DNA of 64,000 nucleotides from Cladopsammia gracilis (lineage: Eukaryota > Cnidaria > Anthozoa > Scleractinia > Dendrophylliidae). Made by a program: the position numbers and the translations under genes. Below are positions 22,325 to 33,618 of this stretch, in pieces. The stretch's first letter is position 1. The number at the start of each line of letters is the position of its first letter. The notes under the pieces are model-generated. The model did no database searches, was not told the origin of the DNA, and saw only the letters and a list, made by a program, of their open reading frames with translations. The DNA is taken from the NCBI GenBank assembly GCA_022457155.1, contig JAJGOT010001039.1, forward strand, positions 31,489-95,488, given 5' to 3'.

Positions 22325-23996
22325 TCATAGATAGATAGATAGATAGATAACTTTATTTATACACGGTATTTCCATCAGCTTAAATTATCACAATCAGCTA
22401 ACTACCTAACTTCCTAACTACAAATAAGAGGTACAATATAAAAAATAAAAACTGCTTTTCATGGAGGCCGTGTTCAAAAACATTATTTAAAACTTTACTT
22501 AAAAACTATGGCGACTTAGTTTTGTCTTAAATTCGCTTAAGGAAGACGCTAGTCTTAATTCTGTGGGTAAGTTGTTCCACAACTGAGCTCCACTGTATGA
22601 AAAACTTCTTTTCAGATAATCAGTGCGAGGTTGTGGAAGAACTAGTTTGTTTTCGGTATTCCTTAAACGATAAGCATTCGCGTTATCGCGATAAACAAAT
22701 CTTGATAGTAGATAATCTGGTGTCATCCCATGTAAGGTCTTATACATCATGATAGATTTCATTTCTAATCTTTGATGACATAGTTTACGCCACCCTAATG
22801 CCCGGAACACATCATCCAAATTACTATCGTAGCTCGCAGACATCAAAATGCGGGCTGCGCGATTTTGAAGCCTTTGAAGCTTTTCAGAAAGGCCCTTGTT
22901 ACAGTTTCCCCACACCACACTGCAATAATCAAAGTGAGGCTGAACAAGGCTATTATAAACTTTGATTAAAATGTTAAATGGGATAAGATGCCGTATCCGT
23001 TTAATTGCACCAATGACGGAAGCAATCTTTTTACAGACATTTTCAATATGGCATTCCCAGTTTAAGGTTTGGTCGATGTAGACTCCAAGGGATTTAGCTG
23101 ATGCTACTTGTTCTACAGCGTTATTATTTATAGTAAGAGAAGGGCTTTCTGAAAATTGTGACAACTTCTGCCTTGATGCAATAAGTATAAACTCAGTTTT
23201 TGTCAAATTCAGGGTAAGCTTGTTAGCCGATAACCATGTGTATACATTACTTAAGTCATAATTAAGGCAATCATTTATATGCTTAACGTCTGCACTAGCA
23301 AACGTCAAGCTGGTATCATCAGCGTACATCCTGGTTTGTGAATACATCAGGCAATTTGGTAAGTCGTTGATATATAACAAAAACAAAAGAGGTCCTAAAA
23401 TTGTTCCTTGAGGAACACCGCATCTCAAGAATTTCGGGGTTGACTTACAAGAGTTGATGTGACAAATTTGAGTTCTATTATCTAAGTAAGAAGCAAACCA
23501 TTTATAACTGGACCGACGAATCCCATAGTATTGCAATTTCTTTAACAAAATATCGTGATCAACTGTATCAAAGGCCTTTTTGAGGTCCAGAAAGACGACA
23601 GCGTTGACAAAACCACGATCAATGTTCATGGCCCAACTATCAGTAGCTTCAATTAGTGCCGTAAGTGTGGAGTGCAAGGAACGAAAACCAGATTGATAAC
23701 CAGTAAGAAAGCTATTCCTAGTTAGATACTGATATAATTGATCGTAGATTATCCGTTCGAAAACTTTGGCCACGACTGGAATTATTGATATCGGTCGGTA
23801 ATTTGTCGGATCAGAACGCTTCCCAGAATTTTTATACAATGAAGTGACTCTAGCAGATTTCCATTCATCAGGGAAGATGCCGGTTATTAAGGATTGATTA
23901 AATATATGAGAGAGAGGTTCTGCTAGTAAATCGGGACATTCCCTTAAAAGTTTCGCTGAAATATTATCTAATCCAGTTGCCATCATCACAAATTAA
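22325..23996 (-). mobile_element. 5'-truncated non-LTR retrotransposon (LINE) in the last UBX intron
   Basis: Runs from its truncated 5' end (about 23996) through an RT frame to a 3'UTR ending in a (TATC)n tail (22328-22352 on plus as GATA). The paralogous site in A' (about 57415-57435) lacks it. The apurinic endonuclease domain is missing, the usual result of incomplete reverse transcription. Confidence 0.8.
22499..23989 (-). CDS. LINE reverse transcriptase (CR1/L2-like), 496 codons, open
   Basis: Contains the RT blocks in order: 'GLDNISAKLLR', 'NYRPISIIPVVAKVFERI', 'FLDLKKAFDTVDHDIL', 'GVPQGTILGPLLFLLYINDL', the catalytic YADD at about residues 220-223, and a conserved C-terminal block ending 'AQLWNNLPTELR'. 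No frameshift or stop, so the insertion is young. Reads as a Jockey-superfamily element; the exact clade needs a tree. The ATG at the start is fortuitous because the 5' part of the ORF is missing. Confidence 0.85.
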   Translation of the reverse strand: MMMATGLDNISAKLLRECPDLLAEPLSHIFNQSLITGIFPDEWKSARVTSLYKNSGKRSDPTNYRPISIIPVVAKVFERIIYDQLYQYLTRNSFLTGYQSGFRSLHSTLTALIEATDSWAMNIDRGFVNAVVFLDLKKAFDTVDHDILLKKLQYYGIRRSSYKWFASYLDNRTQICHINSCKSTPKFLRCGVPQGTILGPLLFLLYINDLPNCLMYSQTRMYADDTSLTFASADVKHINDCLNYDLSNVYTWLSANKLTLNLTKTEFILIASRQKLSQFSESPSLTINNNAVEQVASAKSLGVYIDQTLNWECHIENVCKKIASVIGAIKRIRHLIPFNILIKVYNSLVQPHFDYCSVVWGNCNKGLSEKLQRLQNRAARILMSASYDSNLDDVFRALGWRKLCHQRLEMKSIMMYKTLHGMTPDYLLSRFVYRDNANAYRLRNTENKLVLPQPRTDYLKRSFSYSGAQLWNNLPTELRLASSLSEFKTKLSRHSF

Positions 23997-24999
23997 AGTT
24001 CACGGTTTTTTTGTTTTTTTTTTTTTACCTCTGTTGTATCACTGTAGAAGAAAGTTCTTTGTACGCTCTGGTCTTGAGGGCCTCTCAGACGTATGGTGAC
24101 AGTGTTACTACTTTCCAGAGGTTCTGTTGGTAGCTGGGCCCGTGCCTCCCTAATTGCGTTTTCATTGGCCTAAAAAAAGATACATGTATAATCCGCGTTA
24201 TGATGTATTTTTGTAATAATTTAATTATGTTAATGTACCTTTTTTGCGAATGTTGCCTCATGGGTTCCACTACAAGGTAAGAAATAAACCGTCTGTCAAG
24301 ACTTGTTTTCAAACTTGTGCAAAGTTAACAATATTTCATGATAAAGGGTTTCTGATTATACGGTTTCTTCCCAATACCCATAGCAAAACATTTTCTTTGA
24401 AAGCGCTACTGAATTAGTTTCCAAAGATAAGCTATAAAAGACAGGTATGGTTACGTTTTCATGCAGGCAGCCCTTTCCTTTTCATTCGTGGTATTTTATT
24501 TCATCCTCTTTCATATATCACTTTGCTAAAAATGACATTTTTGTTTTTCACCTTTTACAATGTACTTTGTACAAACAAGTTATAGTACTTTAGTATTGGT
24601 ATTGTCATGCCATTGACATTGTTGTACATGTCGGCTACTACTGTCTTCTACATGGACTTGTCATGACTTGATTTCAAAGATGATATATGTACATACACCT
24701 AATTATTGCAATGATGTCATAAATTATCAAAAAGCAAGAAAACCAAATATGAATTAATTAGCATATTATCATCATACCTTGCAACATTCACAACACGCAT
24801 GTTTATAGCTGTATACATGTATTAACCCTATTCAGACTGGGCTTTTTTAGGCAATTTGTGACTGGGGGGGGCTCCTCGGACCACCCCCCCCCCTTCATAT
24901 CTCTGGAACCAGTAAGGCTAGGATCATGAAATTTTCACACAATGTTCATCTCCATACAAGGAAACCTCACACCCAGTTTTGACCTGCCACACCCAATTA

Positions 25000-25018
25000 T
25001 GACGTCACAGTGACGTAA
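25000..25018 (+). promoter_or_regulatory. CRE-type palindrome and half-site pair
   Basis: TGACGTCA at 25000-25007 and TGACGTAA at 25011-25018, inside the TTAA element. These match CREB/ATF binding words. Function is inferred from sequence only. Confidence 0.35.
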
Positions 25019-25191
25019 TTTTTGTTTTTCCGACGTTTCTTTGATATTTTTCCATTCAGATACTTAAAATATCAAATATAACTGTAAAATCATCTCTTTA
25101 ATATTAAAACATAGTAAATACAAACAAGGACACACTTGTAAGGCGAGAAAAGGCAAAAAAGGCGATAAAACTATAATTTTGAAATTATTGT

Positions 25192-25232
25192 CCGCCATCT
25201 TGGATTCGCCATCTTGGATCCGCCATCTTGGA
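25192..25232. promoter_or_regulatory. Three tandem YY1-like sites
   Basis: GCCATCTTGGAT occurs three times at a 14-bp period. The reverse complement AAGATGGC is the classical YY1 core. Located in the TTAA element; also in its copy at 37012-37052. Confidence 0.35.
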
Positions 25233-27021
25233 TTTCCTTTTTTTTCGTTTAAATTAAAATTTAAAAATATCTAAAAGAGAAAAGGATCAGAATGTATAAA
25301 ACACTTATCAAACTAATGTCTATTATCCAAACAATGAACTTAGAAGCGTTATTTAATAAATAGTACAAAATTTTTCTCTATAAGTAAAAGTGAGCAAATA
25401 TTTACCTACCCCTCCCCCCAAATATTTGATGTTAAAAATTTTTGATGTCTTTCAAGAACTAGTCCCAAGAAAAAACTATTCTAATAAGAAAATGCACTAT
25501 AAGTCAAAAAACAAGATCTTAAAATAAAAAATTCACCATATTTTAATATTTTGAAAACCTATGTGTCAAAAACCGGTTGCCATGGCAACATGGTTAATCA
25601 CACTGACATGTTATGGATACCAAAATGTCTCTAGATAAATTCTAGGAAAAGTCAGAAAATTTCAGCCTCATAGCTATTTCGGTGTAAGAGTTATTACAAT
25701 TTTGCTGGAGGGGGGGTTCGAAAAGCCCCCCCCCCCCCCCCCCATAGTCTGAATAGGGTTAAGTAATGATCCGCATAAGAAGGAAAGCGCTGAACGGCAA
25801 TGTACAATGGAATGTCGACTTTTTTCATTGTTACAACTTGTGATCTCAAAAAACACTGTCTGATTTTTTAAGGTTTCAAGTAATTTGAGACCCAGTCACA
25901 CAACATGCAATTTTTAAAAGATATTGTATTTGGGGAACTTATCAAAGAAACAAAATTATTAGCTATTGTCTTCTGCTATTCTGATTCGTTAAGCACGAAC
26001 TAAAATTCTAAAATTCATTTGACGTAAATGGATTTTCTTCATTTTTATACTGAAATATAATTATAAACCAATATATATAATTATGAACCATCAGCCCCTC
26101 CTCTATTCTTGAACCAAAGATCTACGTGGGAAAGATCCAATGCTGCATGCAGAACAATGAAGTTTACAGGAGTTTATATGTGGAGCATAATCATGTTATG
26201 GAGAGAAATCATTTGCATCTGTTTCTTGGTGTCATTTTGATGCAATTCGAGGCTGACTCATCTAGCAAATTTCAAATCTACTTGCTTTTCTGCTTTTTGC
26301 TTTTTTATATGACAACATTATTGCGATTAGGTGTATACATTTTCCTTTTCAATTTTTAATGGCCTAATTATGTATTCAGGTTATTCTGTTCAAAGTCAGT
26401 TAAGGCTTATCAAGTCTCATTGGTTATCATTACCTCAACATTCAATCTTTCCCTCTCCATTTCTTCTACTCTATTTCTCTCTTCTTGATCCCTCCGTTGA
26501 GCCTAAACATGAGGTAAATGAAAATTAAAAAAAAAACAACAACAGTGGGTATATACACTGAATGTATTTTTCTCTACTTAAAAATGTCTTATAGTTACAT
26601 GTATGTGGAATGTAATGGAGACTATGCTATGGGCCGTTTGAAATTGTTCCGGTTTCCAAATATTTTTGGCATTTTTGTTTGATTGTATTTTTATTTTGTT
26701 CTATGAAATATGGCAGAAAATAATTTTCATCAACTGATTACTCCCATGGAAATATCCCAATTATTGAGTACAGTATACAAATACTAAAAATAATCCTGTC
26801 ACAAGAACTAGAATTGCTTTGACTTACACAATTGTATGCTTTGACAGGAGAACACAACTCTCAAGTTTTTACATGTATATACGTTTGTATTACCTCAGCA
26901 ATTAACCTCTCCCTCTCAATTTCTTCTTCTCTTGCTCTCTCCTCTTCTCTGCCTAGCCTAGCAAAGGAAGAGCAGAAAAAGGAACAATGTTCAGTTACAG
27001 TATATATATATATTATATATA

Positions 27022-27163
27022 TACAATTATGTATACAATGTGCCCTCCCGGTTGTTACCATAATGGCTTTATGGCAACTCCTGAACTTGGGCACAGGATG
27101 TATATATATATATATATATATTAGCCATTATGGTAACAACCGGGAGGGCACATTGTATACATA

Positions 27164-27170
<7 letters not shown>
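27022..27170. mobile_element. Small foldback MITE-like repeat in a (TA)n tract
   Basis: Arms of about 45 bp ('gtatacaatgtgccctcccg' and its reverse complement) flank a 50-bp middle that includes (TA)n. Inserted in AT dinucleotide sequence, so TSDs cannot be read. Present again at about 38840-38987; absent from A'. Confidence 0.6.
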
Positions 27171-27216
<46 letters not shown>

Positions 27217-27220
<4 letters not shown>

Positions 27221-28446
27221 CCGTTTGCAAAAAAAATGACATTTTTAAAAAATAGAAATATATATATAGCTATTGTATTCGCATCACAAATGTGGTGACA
27301 GACGGTAGATACCTTTTCACAGTAACTACAATACCCTTTGCCAAGTGTTTATTACACCAGGCGTCTGTTAATCTGCACCATTGTTGACGGAAAACATTTG
27401 TAAAATTGAATAATTTTACACATTAAATTATTCATTGCCTGAATACAAACAAATGAGCCGCAGACAATTTATTGACTCGAGCCTTTGCTTCTTTTGAGGC
27501 ATTGCGGATAGCAACGATCTTCATTGGAGACTATGCAGCAAAAAAAGTAGTGGAAAATGGATGTCCTGGGATTCAAATATCACAACAGTTTAAAAAGCAT
27601 AGTACAAAGATGATATATTTGTTCTCTTTTTCAGCACCTATTGAGAGTAGGTGTCAATAAGAAACTTAATCATTTCGTCGACGGACTCCATAGTTGGGTA
27701 ATCCACATCAGACGTCTTAAATGTACGCTTATTTTTGGAGTCGTTCACGACCCTTACCGTTATTTTTTACAAATCCTACGATTGCAGTTAAAAAAGGGGA
27801 AATCAAAGTTGGCAAATTTAGCGACCTTTTATGTAAAAATATTTGCTCTGTTCGACGAACTTGCCGCTAAATTGGCGGCTTTTGATATATATATTTTTTA
27901 AATTCATCAAGTTATATCAAGGCGGCAGTACAACAACCTGAATGTTATGTACAAATCCTTTAATCTTGGTTAAAATGAAACATGAAAAATCGCCAATAAA
28001 GCGGTAAAGGCTACAATAAGCCCCAGTATGTTCTGAAAAAGAGAACAAATATATTAATATCTTTGCCCTATGCTTATTAAACTGTTGTGATATTTGTATC
28101 CCAGGACGTCTATTTCCACCACTTTTTTCCTTCACAAGTCTCCAACGATGATCGTTGCTATCCGCAATGCCTCAAAAGAAGCAAAGGCTCGAGTTACTAA
28201 ATTGTCTGTGGCTTATTTGTTAATATTCAGGCATTGAATAATTTAATCTGTAAAATTATTCAACAATGTTTTCTGTGAACAATGGTGCGGATTACCAGAC
28301 GCCTGCTGTAATGAACACTTGGCAAAGGGTATTGTAGTTACTGTTAAAAGGTATCTACCGCCTGTCACCACATTTGTGATGCGAACACAACAGCTATATT
28401 TATATTTCTATTTTTTAAAAATGTCATTTTTTTTGCAAACGGGTGT
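27217..28446. mobile_element. 1.23-kb foldback element with about 410-bp arms
   Basis: Starts ACACCCGTTTGCAAAAAA and ends in the reverse complement. The left arm (to about 27630) and right arm (from about 28025) match inverted at roughly 90 percent or better by eye, around a 400-bp unique middle. It sits in (TA)n sequence. A' lacks it (59350-59520). The open frames inside come from the arms and middle and have no recognisable domain. The second copy is 39049-40277. Confidence 0.75.
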
Positions 28447-29156
28447 ATATATATATATTATATATATTATATATATATATATAAATATATAATAGTTACA
28501 GCAAGACATCTTCTGTGATGTCATATTGTACAATTTTTTTTAAATATGCTTATAATAATAATTAGGTTAAAAATTAAATTCAATGTTTATTAGTGAGTGT
28601 TAAGACCTACATGTATTAATTTATTTACTACATGCGAATGAATATAGTTCCTCTTGTCATTTGAATTAGTTATTTGAATTAATTAAACAAAAACTCACCC
28701 TTGCTCTGTCCTGTTCCAAGCTTGCTTGGTATTCAGCATCTTGTGCTGCTCTCAGTTCTCTAGATCTCCTGAATAAAATAATTAACATGGTAGGAGCCTG
28801 GTTAATGTGGCATTTTAATGCAGTTACACAAGAAAGTGGCACAATTACGTACCTTAATCGCACCTGATCTTGTTGGACCCCCACTGCAGTCTGAATAAAA
28901 GCAATAACCTCTTGTACAATAATCACTATAAAAAGTAGAAATCAAAGAAATAAGCAATTTAAAGAAAATCCAAGATGATCTTTGAGAAATAAAAAAAGGA
29001 GAGGGATATTTGAGCTGGTTCCTTAGAGTTTTATAAAAAGTCCTACAAAAACTACCACAAGTTACATGTAAAAAAAAAAGCCCCGACTATTTTCTTGTCT
29101 TGCAATCTTAGTTCACAGATTTGCCTGACATGTCATTATTTCTGATATATGATATG

Positions 29157-29310
29157 GCGTTCATTACTGCTCAAAACACTTTGACGACTTTCTAGACGTT
29201 CAGACACCTCTAGGACGTCCAGGAGGTCATATTTATGGCGTTCATTACTGCTCAAAACACTTTGACGACTTTCTAGACGTACAGACACCTCTAGGACGTC
29301 CAGGAGGTCA
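29157..29310 (+). repeat. 74-bp direct repeat, two units
   Basis: 'ggcgttcattactgctcaaa' ... 'gacgtccaggaggtcat' occurs twice in tandem, differing at a few sites. One unit recurs at 47533-47610, again directly before an ACGACGTAA cluster, so the two belong together. Confidence 0.85.
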
Positions 29311-29319
29311 TATTACAGT

Positions 29320-29680
29320 GCTAAATATTACGACGTAAATTTTACGACGTAATCTTAACGAATTCAATATTGCGACGTAATATCTCAGACGTTCACAATT
29401 CTATTATACAACGTCTTCTTAATGTCTCAATAAAGTACGTTGTAAATATGACTTGGTACATGTTACGACGTAACGTTATCTTCACGGTGAATTGTTACGT
29501 TATACGACGTGAAATTATCACGACGTTAAAATTACACCGGAAATTTACGTCGTAATATTACGACGTTAAATTAGTTCCATGTCAAGTTACGATGTGATAA
29601 TTCATAAAGGAAGAGTACGACGTAAAGTTTTATGTGGTTAAATGTTGCGTCGTAAAATTACGACGTAAAATTATATATAG
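29320..29680. repeat. Cluster of ACGACGTAA / TTACGTCGT words
   Basis: About eighteen occurrences of TACGACGTAA-type words on either strand in 360 bp, irregularly spaced and embedded in AT-rich DNA. The CpG-rich words stand out from the local composition. A diverged second cluster is at 47620-48066 and a copy at 41157-41517. Confidence 0.75.
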
Positions 29681-30205
29681 TGTTATAAAAAACGACAGGC
29701 TAAACACGACTCCCACTCGTCGCAAAAAGTATTTTAAAAGCCTAAAGTGTAAAGCTTTCCCAGTAAGACTTCAGAGAGGATCGCGCCTTTAGATCACAGT
29801 TAAGGACTTGTTCTCTTCGATGATATAAACCTTTTGATCTCGGCGGATTATCTCTCATATTGATAGGAGGATTCATGCTGTCCAGAGCCGTTAGAATTAT
29901 TTTATTTCTTTATGCCGTTATTCGGTGCTATAGCTCTATTGGCATACATTGTGGTTTCTTTGGCTCACTTTTGTTGCAAGATAAATACTTATCGGCTAAA
30001 GTTTGTTATCGCTTTGAACGTGCTAGGATCTCTCTCCTCCGCAGAGGCTCCTATCAGTAAAGAACAGTAAAAGAGAAAATGGGGGCGCGGGGAACGATGG
30101 GAAGAGCGAAAGAGCGGGAGCCTCTGCCAGATAATGTTTTCAAAATGGCGCCCGATTTCCGAGGGAGGCTGGGGCTAGTAATGCACCTTTATAAATATAA
30201 ACAAG

Positions 30206-30493
30206 ATGGCGGAACATGAAGTTCGACAAGAGCAGGAAGTTTTCTCTCTTTCCGCGCGACCGTTTCAAAAGGCGAAAGAAAGTGGTAAAACAATATGCTT
30301 TAAATGTTTTGAAGATGACGGCCTGGTCAATTTTTTTGCCGAGGGAGCTGGAATTAGTTAACATTTTCGTACGATGCATCGTAACACCGATGTCGACTTG
30401 CCGAAATGCAAGACACTTTTCCTGAATCGCCACGGTGAGGAAACGGCAACGGCGAGAGTCCTGGAGCAATTAAGCAGACTCAGACTGGAAACG
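30206..30493 (+). pseudogene. Candidate first exon with CxxC...HxxxxH, one internal stop
   Basis: ATGGCGG start 60-70 bp inside the TIR; 96 codons in one frame ending at a GTTAGT donor (30494). 'CFKCFEDDGLVNFFAEGAG' is followed by HFRTMH, a zinc-finger-like C2..HH spacing. A TAA at 30359-30361 (codon 52) breaks it; the duplicated copy (42043-42330) shares the stop. Identity unknown. It could be an accessory gene of the transposon or captured host sequence. Confidence 0.35.
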
Positions 30494-33400
30494 GTTAGTA
30501 TGCTTCTTATTATTATTTTATTATTATAAAGAACGGTATCGAAAAACTGCGACTATACAATTTCCATTGACTGAAAACTGTAATTAAATAATTCACTCCA
30601 ATCATTTTCTGCTGAGCTCGTTTTATTAAGAGAATTTGACCTCGTAATGTGAAAAATAATTCCACACGCTTTCCAAGACTTATCCCTGTTTTATTCTATA
30701 TTATAATTCTGCATTTCAAATATGTTATTAGGTTTATAAAATAGTATCTTGGGTTTACTTATTCAAACAGGAAAGAAGCTGTTTTCTGTGTAGAATTTTG
30801 TGATTCTTTTTAGATCTTTTAAACAAGAGCAATAGGAACCAGATCACTTTTTAGTCAACTGAACAACCTGGTAAAAACAGTCAATACTAGCACTCCCCAT
30901 GTGACTTCTCTCCTGAATTCTGTTAAGTGACCAAGAAACTACATGATTGACATTATGGAGTATGTTATCATTAATTTCCTCTATCAGAATATTTCATTTA
31001 CTATCGGCAGTAAAATGTTTTTGTTGTATCCTACTTGTTTATTCCTTGTTTTGAGGGTCTCACATCTGCAACCTGTCAGACCTAATGGTATTAACAACTT
31101 GGCCATACCAAAAGAAATACTGTAACTGAAGAGAATCTGTATGTTGATATTGCAGCAAAGAACTGCCCAGAGATATCAAAGCCACAAAACATTTGTAGTT
31201 AGATCAAAGTAACAAAAATATAGTGAAGATATTAAACAAAAGGCAATTGACTTAATCCTTGACTTATCATTCCCATTATGACTTCCTCACCTAGTATTAT
31301 TATTATTGTTACTCCAATAGCACTGCTCATGCACATGGTGGAACAACATACAAATTCTCTAGCTGGAAGCTGTTAACTTACTCTACCAAACTATTCATGT
31401 TGAACAGTGATGACCCCATGAAACGACGAGAAACTTGGACATCACTACAGCTTTACATGTTTACAAAATAGCACCAGTCACTTTACATTAAAGGGAACCT
31501 TGGCTGAAAAACAGTTTTAGATTCGAAGTTTGTGTAATGGTTATATTTAACTCAACTGGGGTTTTAAGTCGGTATCTCTGTAACTGGTTACTGAATGCGA
31601 AGTGTTCTTTTTTCAGTTTAAATTTCCTGATGGCTGTCATGTTTTCTTTATGGTAATTTATGATGTCAATGCATTGTCGAAGATGTCAATATGGAGTTTA
31701 CAGAAGAAGATTTCGCAGTAGAACCGTACAATATTCAGTCAAAAATGCATTAAAAGCATATATACATGATGTTGACTTAAACCATCATATTAAAAGCTCA
31801 CGACAATGCAATGAAATCATAAAACAAACATGGCTGTGCACGGGAAATTTGAAAGCAAAAAATGCAGTAACAAAATGCCCAGTATTCATGAGTTAAAGGT
31901 TTGTAATCACCTTCAAAACCCGTAAACCAGTTTAACAATGACACGTACTAATGATCTAACCCCTAAGAGTGACGAAAATGAAATTTCTCTTTACATTATT
32001 CCTTGTAAACAATCAAGTGATGAGAATAAAGAGCGAGAATCAAAACAATCAAGTGATGAGAATAAAGAAAGTGATCACCAAAGATGAGATGTCTTGATAT
32101 TTAGACAAATTCTCCTAACTAGTTTTATAAGAAATGTATGAAGAACAGTGAGGAGAATATGCATTTTAATTCCAGGGCTTTAAGGGTTAACTTTTAGCTC
32201 ACTTTACAATGTAGCAGTACTTGCATTAGAGAGTTAATACTGGTGTTTACAACAAATTATTGTTTTGTTGCTCGGTATGAAGTGCTAATTTATCTCATAA
32301 GGATTGACAATAGAATTTCATGTAAAAAAACAATGTGATATTTAATGTGTCTGCAGCCATTGTTAATTGTGTAATGTGGACAGAACTAAAGTAAAAAGGC
32401 ATGAAAGCTATGTAGAAGTACCTAAAAATATTCATTAACAAAAGTGATAATAACGACAAAACATGTTTCTATTTATGCCTCTTATTTAAAAATTCTCCTT
32501 ACTATTAAAACAAACTGGGGGAAAAATGTTGAATTGTTCCTTAAACTTGCTTGACCTTTAACCGCAATGCAATTGTGAGAAACTGCATGCTGATCACTAT
32601 TGGGACTAATGAATTAACAACTTTAGTCAATGAAAGGTATTTTTTCGTAAAACAATTTCTTATGGATGGTCGGCTAGTTGTCAGACCCAAGAAATATTAT
32701 TACACACAATGGGCCTTTAATCACACCGCAGCCATATTAGCTATGACCCACAGATTAACCATGCAAAGCCTCGCTTAAAACAGTACTGTTTCATAAAAGG
32801 GTCATGCAAGTTCTGACTAGGAAGTACAGCCAGCAAGTTCCCTCTCATATCCGGACAGGATAAAAGTGTAGCAATTACAAATTCCCTCTCACATCCAAAC
32901 CAGAGACTAATAATTTCCTCTTAAGAGTAAACTCAATCATGAAAACAATCATAATTATATATAAATAACCATTTAATGAGCAAATTTCTAGGATACACTG
33001 TAGCAGTATATTTATTGTATATATTTAGGAAAACTAAGTCACTCACCCCTACATAATATTTAGTGCAAAATTTTGAATAAAACAAGCTCTGAATTTAACA
33101 TACAGTACCATTTAGTCCATGCAGAAACAAATATAGCTGAAATGATTGATTGAACTCAAATTTATATTTTCAAACAACTGTGTGAAATATTTAACTGACT
33201 GATGATCATCAGGCTTTGTCTTGGGAATTTGTCACCTTGAAAAAAACCAATAGCAAAACACAGAACTTCTAAATAAAAGGCAAGTATCTGCAATGGATAA
33301 CTGGTTCGTTCGAAGACTTTGTATTCGGCATCAACGAATGCTTTCCTGCAGACCCACTAGCTCTATCCTTAACCGGGGTGCTACTAAGAGGCTGGCAACC

Positions 33401-33554
33401 ATCATCATCTTCGATGTTATCGTTTGCGAGAGGGAGAAACACGCGTACGTTAGAAAGAGAACTAAATCCAAAATGGCGGACAATCACGAAAAAGCACGAA
33501 TGGTCAAAACTCCGTTAATAAGGACCGAAACTTCATCAAATTGCATCTACTAAC

Positions 33555-33618
33555 CTTCTATACTCAGATCTTTAAAAGAACATTCGAAATCGTCAAATTC
33601 GTCGACTGGTTTAGCCAT
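33555..33618 (-). CDS. Candidate first exon from the right TIR of the MULE-like element
   Basis: A minus-strand ATG at 33618 opens an acidic 21-codon frame (MAKPVDEFDDFEC, then SFKDLSIE) ending at a GTTAGT donor at 33554. It converges with the exon at 30206-30493. Later exons were not identified, though the frame at 33487-33269 ('DNIEDDDGCQPLSSTPVKD') could be part of one. Function unknown. Confidence 0.25.

Larger units (their letters stand above)
24826..25758. mobile_element. TTAA-flanked non-autonomous DNA element
   Basis: TTAA at 24822-24825 and 25759-25762 flanks inverted termini CCCTATTCAGACTGGG / CATAGTCTGAATAGGG (about 13-16 bp), with G- and C-tracts just inside. TTAA targets are used by piggyBac and Kolobok; CCC termini favour piggyBac. 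No transposase is inside. The copy in the duplicated block is 36646-37575. Confidence 0.7.
21725..28925 (-). pseudogene. UBX-domain (FAF-like) gene, C-terminal exons, copy A
   Basis: Six exons on the minus strand: 28925-28853, 28768-28699, about 26950-26894, 26502-26434, 24169-24029 and 21877-21725, with GT-AG borders except as noted. The product has a short helix 'VIAFIQTAVGVQQDQVRLR', then 'AAQDAEYQASLEQDRAR' as in FAF-type proteins, a Glu/Arg-rich coiled coil, then a UBX-like fold 'LPTEPLESSNTVTIRLRG' ... 'TLAEHGLGAANSVLLSVDM'-type end. UBX domains bind the p97/VCP ATPase. Exon 3 lacks 2 bp relative to copy A' at its acceptor (26948-26952), which throws the frame, so this copy is probably not translated. 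A LINE lies in the last intron, and TTAA and foldback elements in others. Upstream exons are absent. Confidence 0.65.

Noticed and set aside
26832..27164. 110-codon ORF (and 38649-39071) with Tyr-Ile repeats
   Set aside because: It crosses antisense UBX exon, MITE and (TA)n sequence; it is an artefact of the microsatellite.
31660..31896. 78-codon ORF in the MULE-like element (also 43497-43733)
   Set aside because: No recognisable domain; AT-rich composition like the surrounding non-coding sequence.
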